DNA of 14,146 nucleotides from CAKRHR01 sp964423195. Its GTDB lineage: Bacteria > Bacillota > Clostridia > Lachnospirales > Lachnospiraceae. Below, piece after piece: positions 1 to 6,173 of the stretch (position 1 is the stretch's first letter; every line of letters starts with the position of its first letter). Under the pieces are notes generated by a model. The model worked only from the letters and a program-made list of their open reading frames with translations, made no database searches and was not told the origin of the DNA. Position numbers and translations under genes: made by a program. The stretch spans positions 1 through 14,146 of the forward strand of contig CAYRDY010000057.1 of assembly GCA_964423195.1 (NCBI GenBank), given 5' to 3'.

Positions 1-17
1 GCCGACACGCTTCCCCT

Positions 18-536
18 CTACTCCTCCCGCCGCCAGCGCAGCCGGTGCAGCTCGCCGGAAAGCCGCATCCGGGCAAAATCCTGCTGCCGCAAAGCCTCGT
101 AGAGCACGATAGCCACGGCATTGGACAGATTCAGCGAGCGGATCTGGTCCAGCATCGGAATGCGCACGCAGGTCTCCTCATACGCGACAAGAATCTCCTC
201 TGGGATGCCAGCGCTCTCCTTGCCGAACATGAGATAACAGTCCTGCGGATAGGTCACATCGGAATATATCCGGTGCGCCTTGGTCGTCGCCATATAGAGA
301 TGACCGTCAGCCTGCGGATTCTTCTCAAGGAAATCTGTGAAATTGTCATAGACCGACACGTCCAGCTTGTCCCAGTAGTCAAGGCCGGCGCGTCTCAACT
401 GTCTCTCATTGATGCGAAACCCCAAGGGCTCGATCAGGTGCAGACGCGCTCCGGCAGCCACGCAGGTCCTGCCGATATTTCCGGTATTGGCCGGCATTTC
501 CGGCTCGTGAAGTACAATATTGATCATCCTCATCAT
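18..536 (-). CDS. trmL: tRNA (cytidine/uridine-34 2'-O)-methyltransferase, SPOUT family
   Basis: This cytoplasmic enzyme methylates the 2'-OH of the wobble base in certain tRNA-Leu species using S-adenosylmethionine. The 172-residue product carries the SPOUT motifs in order: NTGNIGRTC near residues 18-26, LMFGKESAGIPEEIL in the middle, and RSLNLSNAVAIVLYEALRQ near the C-terminus, where the trefoil knot and the cofactor site form. The length fits the family (about 155-165 residues in E. coli and B. subtilis) with a slightly longer, Arg-rich tail. The start is uncertain. ATG codons occur at residues 1, 2 and 4, and M4 gives the usual N-terminus (MINIVLHEPE). The best purine run, AGAGGG at 557-562, lies about 20 nt upstream of the first ATG, which is far for a ribosome binding site. 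It is the last gene of the lrp-aminotransferase-trmL group, 24 nt after the aminotransferase stop, so translation may be partly coupled. Assignment to TrmL rather than another SPOUT enzyme rests on the close fit of all three motifs. Confidence 0.95.
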   Translation of the reverse strand: MMRMINIVLHEPEMPANTGNIGRTCVAAGARLHLIEPLGFRINERQLRRAGLDYWDKLDVSVYDNFTDFLEKNPQADGHLYMATTKAHRIYSDVTYPQDCYLMFGKESAGIPEEILVAYEETCVRIPMLDQIRSLNLSNAVAIVLYEALRQQDFARMRLSGELHRLRWRREE

Positions 537-560
537 CCAGTCATAAAACAGACATGCCCT

Positions 561-1739
561 CTATTTATTAGATGTGCGCCGTGCCACAAATCTCGCGATC
601 CTGCCTGTGGCTTCCTTGAGCTCCTCCAGCGAATACGCGTAAGAGATCCTTAGGAACCCCTCGCCGCAGTCCCCGAAAGCGGTTCCCGGAACGACCGCCA
701 CCTTTTCCTCCCTGAGCAGCGCCTCCGCAAACGCATCCGAGGTCATGCCCAGACTCTGAATGCTCGGAAACACATAGAACGCGCCAAACGGCTCAAAACA
801 TTTTAAGCCCATGTCATTGAATGTCTTCACGAGGAAACGGCGCCTCTGGTCGTAGGATTCGCGCATTTTGGCCACATCATCTTCCCCGTTGCGCAGCGCG
901 TCCACCGCCGCGTACTGGGCGGTCGTCGGCGCGCACATAATGGCAAACTGATGAATTTTTGTCATCTGACTGATGATCGCCCTTGGCCCGCAGGCATAGC
1001 CGAGCCGCCAGCCGGTCATCGCGAAAGCCTTGGAGAATCCGTTGATGAGTATCGTCCGCTCCCGCATCCCCGGAAGGGAGGCGATTGTCACGTGCCGCTC
1101 ACCGCCATAAGTCAGTTCAGCGTAAATCTCATCCGAGATCACATAGATATCTCTCTCGATACATATTTTTGCGATTTCCTCGAGATCGCCGCGCCGCATC
1201 ACGGAACCCGTCGGATTGTTCGGGAAAGGCAGAATCAAGACCTTGGTCTTGTCTGTGATATGTTCAAGCACTTCCGCGCCGGTCAGGCGGAAATCATTCT
1301 CCTCTTTCAATCTGATGATCACCGGCACACCGTCCGCCAGCACCGTGCACGGTTCATAGGAGACATAGCTCGGCTGCGGAATCAGCACCTCGTCGCCCGG
1401 ATCAAGCATGGCCCGCAGGGCAATATCAATGGCCTCCGAGCCGCCGACCGTCACAAGGATCTCTTCGGCAGGATCATAGGAGACATTACACCGGCGCGTC
1501 AGATAGCTGTCAATCTCGCACCGCAGCTCCATCAGACCGGAATTGGACGTATAGAAGGTCCGCCCCTGTTCAAGGGAATAGATGCCCTCCTCGCGGATAT
1601 GCCAAGGCGTGTCGAAATCCGGCTCACCCACACCCAGAGAGATCACTTCCGGGTCATTCATTTCACTGACAATATCAAAAAATTTTCGAATACCTGACGG
1701 TTTAATGCTTACAATTTTTTCAGAAAGCGGATTTCTCAT
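561..1739 (-). CDS. PLP-dependent class I aminotransferase (aspartate/aromatic type, PatA-like)
   Basis: This is a fold-type I aminotransferase of 392 residues that moves an amino group between an amino acid and a 2-oxo acid using pyridoxal phosphate. Visible landmarks are PNNPTG at 173-178 (cofactor/substrate Asn), DEIYAEL from D203 (pyridine-nitrogen Asp and phenolate Tyr), GFSKAFAMTGWRLGY at 234-248 with the Schiff-base lysine K237 and phosphate-binding R245, and FLRISYA with R364, the usual substrate-carboxylate arginine. The length is normal and nothing is missing. Its ATG overlaps the stop of the upstream Lrp-type regulator by 4 nt (ATGA), so the two are translationally coupled, and the regulator probably senses an amino acid handled by this enzyme. 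Substrate specificity cannot be read from the sequence. Aspartate, aromatic amino acids, or acetyl-diaminopimelate (PatA-like) are all possible, so no gene symbol is given. Confidence 0.95.
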   Translation of the reverse strand: MRNPLSEKIVSIKPSGIRKFFDIVSEMNDPEVISLGVGEPDFDTPWHIREEGIYSLEQGRTFYTSNSGLMELRCEIDSYLTRRCNVSYDPAEEILVTVGGSEAIDIALRAMLDPGDEVLIPQPSYVSYEPCTVLADGVPVIIRLKEENDFRLTGAEVLEHITDKTKVLILPFPNNPTGSVMRRGDLEEIAKICIERDIYVISDEIYAELTYGGERHVTIASLPGMRERTILINGFSKAFAMTGWRLGYACGPRAIISQMTKIHQFAIMCAPTTAQYAAVDALRNGEDDVAKMRESYDQRRRFLVKTFNDMGLKCFEPFGAFYVFPSIQSLGMTSDAFAEALLREEKVAVVPGTAFGDCGEGFLRISYAYSLEELKEATGRIARFVARRTSNK

Positions 1740-2218
1740 GGCGTGATCAGCATCCTTTCTTTTTTGGGCTGCTCAGCGATGATCGTGCCGTGTTCCTTAT
1801 ATTTTTTCAGGACAAAATGCGTCGATGTGCTGAGGACGGAATCCAGAACAGATAATTTGGACGAGACAAACTCCGAGACCTCCTGAAGTGTGCGCCCCTC
1901 CACAAAAATGGCAAAGTCAAAGCCGCCGGACATCAGATAAATGCTCTCGACCTCCGGAAAATTGTAAAGGCGCTCCGCAATCTTGTCAAAGCCCAGATTT
2001 CTCTGCGGCGTGGCCTTGACCTCGATCAGCGCGTTGACCTTCTGCGTGGTGACCTTGTCCCAGTTCACAATGGTGTGATAACCGCAGATCACCTTGTCAT
2101 GCTCCATCTCCATGATCGCCGCCGTCACTTCCTCGACAGTCGTGCCAAGCAGCGCGGCTAGATCCTCGACACTGACCCTGCTGTTTTTTTCCAAGATCGT
2201 CAAAATCTTCTCTTTCAT
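1736..2218 (-). CDS. Lrp/AsnC-family transcriptional regulator
   Basis: This small DNA-binding regulator has 160 residues from the chosen start. Residues 1-55 form a winged helix-turn-helix (KILTILEKNSRVSVEDLAAL then TTVEEVTAAIMEMEHDKVI). Residues from about 64 to 140 form the RAM ligand-binding/oligomerisation domain (VNALIEVKATPQ, then FPEVESIYLMSGGFDFAIFV). The frame stays open for 15 codons upstream, but I chose the ATG at 2216-2218 because AGGAGG lies 7 nt before it. The upstream extension reads through the ribosome binding site and the repeat region and has no family match. The gene overlaps the aminotransferase by 4 nt. Lrp-family proteins usually regulate neighbouring amino-acid genes and often their own promoter, so a 17-bp repeat array just upstream is a candidate regulatory region. 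The effector amino acid is not deducible. Confidence 0.94.
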   Translation of the reverse strand: MKEKILTILEKNSRVSVEDLAALLGTTVEEVTAAIMEMEHDKVICGYHTIVNWDKVTTQKVNALIEVKATPQRNLGFDKIAERLYNFPEVESIYLMSGGFDFAIFVEGRTLQEVSEFVSSKLSVLDSVLSTSTHFVLKKYKEHGTIIAEQPKKERMLITP

Positions 2219-2225
2219 CTGTCTT

Positions 2226-2231
2226 CCTCCT
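2226..2231 (-). promoter_or_regulatory. Ribosome binding site of the Lrp-type regulator
   Basis: On the minus strand a perfect AGGAGG is followed by 7 nt and the ATG at 2216-2218. This site decides the start of the regulator. It lies where a further degenerate unit of the neighbouring 17-bp repeat would fall (about 10 of 17 positions agree), so the Shine-Dalgarno may have evolved from a repeat unit. That last point is inference. Confidence 0.85.
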
Positions 2232-2240
2232 AGTATTCTA

Positions 2241-2401
2241 ATTCCTGTGTTACTCTGATTCACGTGTTACTCTAATTCANNNNNNNNNNNNNNNNNNNNN
2301 NNNNNNNNNNNNNNNNNNNNNNNNNNNNNNNNNNNNNNNNNNNNNNNNNNNNNNNNNNNNNNNNNNNNNNNNNNNNNNNATTCACGTGTTACTCTAATTC
2401 A
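2241..2401. repeat. 17-bp tandem repeat array, interrupted by an assembly gap
   Basis: Units of 17 bp read ATTCACGTGTTACTCTA on the plus strand. A variant copy is at 2241-2257 (ATTCCTGTGTTACTCTG), an exact copy at 2258-2274 and the start of another at 2275-2279. After the 100-N gap comes another exact copy at 2380-2396 and the start of a fifth at 2397-2401. Exact units contain the palindrome CACGTG. Phase is lost across the gap because its true length is unknown. On the minus strand each unit includes a TAA, and one unit supplies the stop codon of the AIR synthase-like gene. The array fills the interval between that gene and the lrp leader, so it is either a minisatellite or a series of protein-binding sites. 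Confidence 0.9.
2280..2379. other. Assembly gap (100 N) inside the 17-bp repeat array
   Basis: Exactly 100 N, the conventional placeholder for a gap of unknown size. The same 17-bp unit borders it on both sides, which points to a repeat too long for the assembler. The promoter of the lrp operon may lie inside, since the 61 sequenced bases upstream of lrp show no convincing -10/-35 pair. Confidence 0.95.
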
Positions 2402-3773
2402 TATGTGAGCGCGGCCTTATACTTCCACAATTCGCTGCCGCGCGGCGGCTCCAGATAGCGATACTCGCCGTCCACGGACACAATGCGGTCATTGCTCTCA
2501 TTAAATCTGCCGATGACAGCCGCCCTGATGCCCTCTCGCCCCAGCGCCTCCACCACCGGACCGCCATTGGGCGCGGACAAAAGCATGGCGCCATAGCCGG
2601 ACAGCATATACGGATGGATATTGAAATCATTGCATATTTCCACCGTCTGCTGCCTGATGGGAATTTTTTTCAGATCGACAGACAGCCCGACCTTTGAGGC
2701 GGCGGCAAACTCCCACAGAGCGCCGAAGACACCGCCGCTGTCGACGGCATACATCGCCGTCACGCCCATGCGCCGCGCCGTCTCTATCTCTTTCTTGACA
2801 GAAATCTGTCCCATGTAGCGCTTTGTCTCGCAGATAAAATCCGGATTGTGTCTCCTGGAGAGCGCGTCAAAACTGCGGTTGGCGATCACCGCCGTGCCGT
2901 ACAGGCCGGCCCACTTCGTCATGATGATCTCATCGCCCGCGCGGGCACGCCCGGCACGCGACAAGTCCGCCCCGACACACCCCCGAAGACCGGCTTCGCC
3001 AGAACTTCCGCCCCATTGACACGGCGCCGATCCGGCGCCTTCCGGTGCTTCTCGCCCCGCCGGTTTGGCGCTTTCCTCATGCCCGCGATCGCCCGCTGTC
3101 AGCCCGAATGCCGTCACTGTCAGAATGATCTCACGGACCGCCGGTGTGCACTCCGTGTGGCCGCCGACAATCTCCGCGCCATACGTCCCGCAGGCCTCAT
3201 CCATCAGCCGGACCAGCCGGCGAAGTTCATGCTCCTCGCAGTCCGGCGGCATCAGGATGGATGTCTCAAATCCCCTCGGCGCGGCCCCCTTGATCATCAG
3301 GGCGGCCGCCGCCGCGTGAATGGCCACGGAGGCGATCTCCTCCGCGCGGCCACCAAACGTCACTGTATGTACAGCCAAATCCCGGCCGCGGCTAGCCCCG
3401 GCGTGGTCCCCTGTCTCTTGGTCGACCTCCGACAGGACATCTGTCCCCGACAGGGCACTTGGCTCCGGCTCATGGCCATTCTCCGACAGGACGCTTGTGC
3501 TGTCCCCCGACAGAGCGCCGTCCCCCGACAGGGCACTTGGCTCCGGNNNNNNNNNNNNNNNNNNNNNNNNNNNNNNNNNNNNNNNNNNNNNNNNNNNNNN
3601 NNNNNNNNNNNNNNNNNNNNNNNNNNNNNNNNNNNNNNNNNNNNNNCCGACAGCCGGATCACGGCCGCGCCATGTCCAATGCCCGGCGCGCTTGCCAGCA
3701 CGCCGCGTCTGTGCTCTATCCGCTCCAGGACCGAGCGCAGCAGGATATTCTGGTGACATTTTCCTATAATCAT
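2389..3773 (-). CDS. PurM/HypE/ThiL-superfamily (AIR synthase-like) protein with repeat-rich insertions; internal gap
   Basis: The N-terminal 42 residues (from MIIGKCHQNILLRSV to GIGHGAAVIRLS) and the C-terminal 385 residues lie in different frames either side of the 3547-3646 gap. A true gap of 3k+2 bases joins them, so this is one gene, not a frameshift. The ATG at 3771-3773 is preceded by GGGGAAAG. The middle contains GAEIVGGHTECTPAVREIILTVTAFG, typical of the superfamily. The second domain starts at GDEIIMTKWAGLYGTAVIAN, followed by GGVFGALWEFAAASKVGL and KKIPIRQQTVEIC. Two low-complexity stretches interrupt the fold: an acidic Ser/Leu-rich repeat next to the gap, and a roughly 50-residue Gly/Ala/Arg-rich stretch at about 2940-3100. 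From recollection of relatives, acidic residues expected near GxGxD, the first ATP-loop Asp, the N/S-D pair and HDV are replaced here (GHGAA, VHTVTF, AAAALMIKG, YAVDSGG). The substrate is unknown and the protein may not be catalytic. It follows the 31-residue peptide gene by 30 nt. Confidence 0.85.
3445..3546. repeat. 78-bp in-frame repeat with CTGTCGG sub-repeats inside the AIR synthase-like gene
   Basis: A 24-base segment at 3445-3468 recurs exactly at 3523-3546, an offset of 78 bp or 26 codons, encoding PEPSALSG twice. Within and around the unit the minus-strand core CTGTCGG occurs five times, encoding repeated ALSG or VLSE motifs. The far border of the gap also begins with CTGTCGG (3647-3653 region). 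This suggests that more copies are hidden in the gap and that the array grew from a short segment just after the conserved N-terminal motif. Confidence 0.88.
3547..3646. other. Assembly gap (100 N) inside the coding repeat
   Basis: Exactly 100 N flanked by the CTGTCGG repeat core on both sides. The reading frames of the two flanks require the true length to be 3k+2 bases for the gene to be intact. The placeholder length alone creates an apparent frame change. Confidence 0.95.
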
Positions 3774-3803
3774 ACTACTACTTTCCCCGTCATTGTTCAA
3801 TCG

Positions 3804-3899
3804 CTAAATGAAAAATGAGATAACCAAACTCAACACCATCGCAAAAACAATCAAAATCGCTATCACCGCGGTCAGTATCTTTTTTGTCTTTTTCTTCAT
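3804..3899 (-). CDS. 31-residue single-pass membrane peptide, unannotated small ORF
   Basis: The product is a lysine-rich N-terminus (MKKKTKKI) followed by one continuous hydrophobic segment, about residues 8-31 (LTAVIAILIVFAMVLSLVIS), ending in FFI. This is the layout of a small single-pass membrane protein with its basic end in the cytoplasm. The ATG at 3897-3899 has AGGGAG about 6 nt upstream, and the ORF begins right after the acetate kinase terminator. Its stop (TAG, 3804-3806) is 30 nt before the AIR synthase-like start, so the two are probably co-transcribed. Size and layout resemble the Prli42 and DUF4044 miniproteins of Firmicutes, but I can claim only architecture, not homology. The function is unknown. 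The good ribosome binding site and the fit in the gap between genes support a real gene. Confidence 0.68.
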   Translation of the reverse strand: MKKKTKKILTAVIAILIVFAMVLSLVISFFI

Positions 3900-3925
3900 C
3901 GACGTCTCCCTCTCACAAAATCGTT

Positions 3926-3965
3926 TAAAAATAAATATCACAGTCCAGACTTTTCTGGGCTGTGA
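3926..3965 (-). terminator. Rho-independent terminator after ackA
   Basis: On the minus strand, TCACAGCCCAGA and TCTGGACTGTGA (3938-3965) form a 12-bp stem with one C-A mismatch around the loop AAAG. They are followed by the T-rich run TATTTATTTTT (down to about 3927). It begins 17 nt after the ackA stop, so it ends the prsA-srtB-ackA transcript. Confidence 0.9.
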
Positions 3966-3981
3966 CAAATATAAAAATCTC

Positions 3982-5184
3982 TCAGGACAGCCGTCCGACG
4001 ACCGCCACCGTCTCTCTGGCGATCATCAACTCCTCATTGGTGGGAACGATCAGCACTCTCGTCCTCGAATCCGGCGTGGTAATGATCGAATTGTCCTCAC
4101 CGGCCGCATTGGCCGCGTCGTCGATTGTCACACCGAGATAACCGAGATATTCGCAGACGCCCTTGCGCACATCCGCGGAGTTCTCGCCGATGCCGGCGGT
4201 AAAGGCGATCGCGTCCACGCCGTTCATGGCCGCCGCGTAGGCGCCGATCCTCGTCGCGACATTGTAAATAAAGACCTCCATCGCCCGCAGGCACGCCTCG
4301 TCGCCGCGGTCACAGCCGGCACTCAGATCCCTGAAATCCACAATCCCATCCGTCAGGCCGTAGATGCCGGACTTTTTATTGAGCACATCCATCACAGAGT
4401 GGGCGGTCGTGCCCTCTTTCTCCGCCACATACTCGACGATCTCCGGATCAATATCGCCGCACCGCGTCCCCATGACCAGTCCGCTGATCGGCGTAAAACC
4501 CATGCTCGTGTCCACGGACTTGCCGCCATTCACCGCGCAGATGCTGGCGCCGTTGCCGAGGTGACAGACAATCGTCTTCAAATTTTCCTTCGGCACACCC
4601 AGGATCTGGGCTGTCTTTTTGGACACATAGCTGTGGCTCGTCCCATGGAACCCATAGCGGCGGATCCTGTAATCCGTATAGTATCTGTAAGGAACGCCGT
4701 AAAGAAAAGCCTTCTGCGGCATCGTCTGATGGAAAGCCGTGTCAAACACAGCCACCATCGGCGTATCCGGCATCAGCTGCTGACAGACGTCGATGCCGAT
4801 CAGATTCGCCGGCACATGCAGCGGCGCCAGCTCAATCGTCCCCTCAAGCATCTTGCGCACGTCCGGCGTGATCAGGACGGCGCCCGTAAACGCCTCGCCG
4901 CCGTGGACAGCGCGGTGCCCGATGGCCCCGATCTCATCCAGGGACGCAATCACCCCGTAATCCCTGTGCACCAGACACTCAAGCACGAGGCTGACAGCGT
5001 TGGTGTGGTTCGGCATCGGTGCCTCAATCACCTGTTTTTCTTTTCCCGCGGGCGTATAGACGATGCGGCTGCCGCCGATGCCGATGCGCTCGCAGAGTCC
5101 CTTGGCCAGGACCTCCTCCGTATCAGAGTTGATCAGTTGAAATTTTAGCGAGGAACTCCCGCAATTGATGACCAGAACATTCAT
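3982..5184 (-). CDS. ackA: Acetate kinase
   Basis: This cytoplasmic enzyme makes ATP and acetate from acetyl phosphate and ADP, the energy-yielding last step of acetate fermentation. The product has 400 residues, normal for the family. Signature 1 (VLVINCGSSSLKF, residues 3-15) includes N7, and signature 2 (GFHGTSHSYVS) follows H180. Catalytic and substrate residues fall at their standard positions: R91 in GHRAVHGGE, D148 in FDTAFHQ, R241 in GTRCGD, and E384 in PTNEE. The ATG at 5182-5184 has AAGGGGG about 10 nt upstream. The phosphotransacetylase gene usually paired with ackA is not here. Upstream is a class B sortase and the remnant of a duplicated sortase 3' end, with no terminator between, so ackA is likely read from the sortase transcript. 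A terminator follows it. Confidence 0.99.
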   Translation of the reverse strand: MNVLVINCGSSSLKFQLINSDTEEVLAKGLCERIGIGGSRIVYTPAGKEKQVIEAPMPNHTNAVSLVLECLVHRDYGVIASLDEIGAIGHRAVHGGEAFTGAVLITPDVRKMLEGTIELAPLHVPANLIGIDVCQQLMPDTPMVAVFDTAFHQTMPQKAFLYGVPYRYYTDYRIRRYGFHGTSHSYVSKKTAQILGVPKENLKTIVCHLGNGASICAVNGGKSVDTSMGFTPISGLVMGTRCGDIDPEIVEYVAEKEGTTAHSVMDVLNKKSGIYGLTDGIVDFRDLSAGCDRGDEACLRAMEVFIYNVATRIGAYAAAMNGVDAIAFTAGIGENSADVRKGVCEYLGYLGVTIDDAANAAGEDNSIITTPDSRTRVLIVPTNEELMIARETVAVVGRLS

Positions 5185-5199
5185 AGGTCACTGCCCCCT

Positions 5200-5283
5200 T
5201 TATCATTCTTCCACCCGCTTCGCGATAAGCGCGAGCTTGCCTTATCATTTCTCCACCCGCTTCGCGATGAGCGCGAGCCTGCC
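5200..5283. repeat. 42-bp tandem duplication of the sortase gene 3' end
   Basis: Segments 5200-5241 and 5242-5283 are adjacent 42-bp copies differing at 4 positions. The 5242-5283 copy is the real end of the sortase gene, including the catalytic arginine codon region (GRLALIAKRVEK) and tandem stops TGA TAA. The 5200-5241 copy repeats this as GKLALIAKRVEE plus TGA TAA, but lies downstream of the stops and has no start. It fills most of the srtB-ackA spacer. Confidence 0.95.
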
Positions 5284-6066
5284 GTTTGTCTGCGAATATT
5301 CACAGGTCGACAGCGTGATCAACTCATCGTCCATCGAAATCGAATTGCCGGTATCGTAGAGTTTGCGCGCCTCGATCTCCTCGACAAACTGGTCGAACTC
5401 CGCCTCGTTGGACGCATTGATAAAATCATAATATCGGAAACCCTCCTCGTTGGCATAGAGCGCCCGACTCTTGATGACATAACAGATCTGATAGGTACCG
5501 GAGCGGTAAATGGTATCAAACTGGATATACTGATTGTCCTTGAAGAAATCCTCCTCCATGTAATTGTCCATCGCCGTGAACATCGTGTCCGTATTCATGT
5601 GATGGCCGTAGATGACAATGTTCTGGCTCGGATTTTTGAGGGAACATCTGGCGTCCACGAAAGGCAGGCCGCTGAACTCGTATTCCTTATCAAAATTCCG
5701 GTGCAGATAAAATTCATTGTCCTCCGGCGTATACATGACCGGATAATTCAGGCTCGTCCCCTCGATAGAGACCCAGCCGACAAAATCGCTGTTTTCGCTG
5801 AGCAGCTCCAGATATCTGGCGTCAATGACTTCCTCCTCGCCCTTGACATCGACGACGGCTGTCTCCGGCTCCTTCGCCTCGTCAACCTCCGTCACCTTCA
5901 GGCGCAGCGCGTCGACATTCTTCTCCGCGTTCCAGGAAATATAATAATATCTGAACAGATAAGCACCGCTGCCCACAAAACAGATGATCGCTATGACCAG
6001 GACGATATTGATTATGATATTGAAAACGCTTCTTTTCTTTTTCTTTTTACGCTTCTTTTCGGCCAT
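5245..6066 (-). CDS. srtB: Class B sortase
   Basis: This is a membrane-anchored cysteine transpeptidase that cleaves sorting signals of surface proteins and attaches them to the cell wall or to each other. The 273-residue product has a strongly basic N-terminus (KKRKKKKKR, residues 4-12), one membrane segment at about 15-38, and an extracellular catalytic domain. The catalytic residues are visible: H155 in IYGHHM, C255 in TLSTCEYS and R263 in NGRLALIAKR. The long region between the His and Cys, including a helix-rich stretch around 205-236, fits class B. No sorting-signal substrate is encoded in the window. The ATG at 6064-6066 has AGAGG upstream, within a leader shared with mfd. The gene follows the PrsA-like foldase, which fits a role in handling exported proteins. 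Its last 42 bp are duplicated downstream. Confidence 0.96.
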   Translation of the reverse strand: MAEKKRKKKKKRSVFNIIINIVLVIAIICFVGSGAYLFRYYYISWNAEKNVDALRLKVTEVDEAKEPETAVVDVKGEEEVIDARYLELLSENSDFVGWVSIEGTSLNYPVMYTPEDNEFYLHRNFDKEYEFSGLPFVDARCSLKNPSQNIVIYGHHMNTDTMFTAMDNYMEEDFFKDNQYIQFDTIYRSGTYQICYVIKSRALYANEEGFRYYDFINASNEAEFDQFVEEIEARKLYDTGNSISMDDELITLSTCEYSQTNGRLALIAKRVEK

Positions 6067-6075
6067 AAATCATAC

Positions 6076-6103
6076 TTTCCTCTTTCTTGACGCACTTTAG
6101 TGC
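6076..6103 (-). promoter_or_regulatory. Hairpin plus Shine-Dalgarno leader of srtB (shared with mfd)
   Basis: The palindrome TGACGCACTTTAGTGCGTCA (6088-6107) forms a perfect 8-bp stem with a 4-base loop. It is followed on the minus strand by a purine-rich stretch with AGAGG ahead of the sortase ATG. There is no T-run, so it is not a standard terminator. The 28 bases here match 11058-11085 upstream of mfd at 25 positions. Confidence 0.8.
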
Positions 6104-6111
6104 GTCATCAA

Positions 6112-6155
6112 GGTAGATTTGGAAGTTGCCCTCCAAACTTCCCCCGCTGTCTACC
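6112..6155. other. Nested inverted repeats between the prsA-like gene and srtB
   Basis: Outer arms GGTAGA (6112-6117) and TCTACC (6150-6155) enclose inner arms GGAAGTT (6121-6127) and AACTTCC (6136-6142). A competing pair, TTTGGA (6118-6123) with TCCAAA (6132-6137), cannot form at the same time as the inner stem. No T-run follows. This could be an mRNA processing or attenuation structure; its function is not shown by the sequence. Confidence 0.6.
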
Positions 6156-6173
6156 CGTCTGTCTCACATCGAG

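Noticed and set aside
2241..2401. CRISPR array
   Set aside because: The 17-bp units are directly adjacent with no unique spacers, and no cas gene is present.
3360..3800. Apparent frameshift splitting the AIR synthase-like gene into two ORFs
   Set aside because: The frame change falls exactly at the 100-N placeholder, and any gap of 3k+2 bases restores one continuous frame. A start at TTG 3800 was also rejected because ATG 3773 has the better ribosome binding site and the family-like N-terminus.
6088..6107. Rho-independent terminator after the prsA-like gene
   Set aside because: The stem is perfect, but the following bases on either strand have no T-run. It lies just before the srtB Shine-Dalgarno and recurs before mfd.
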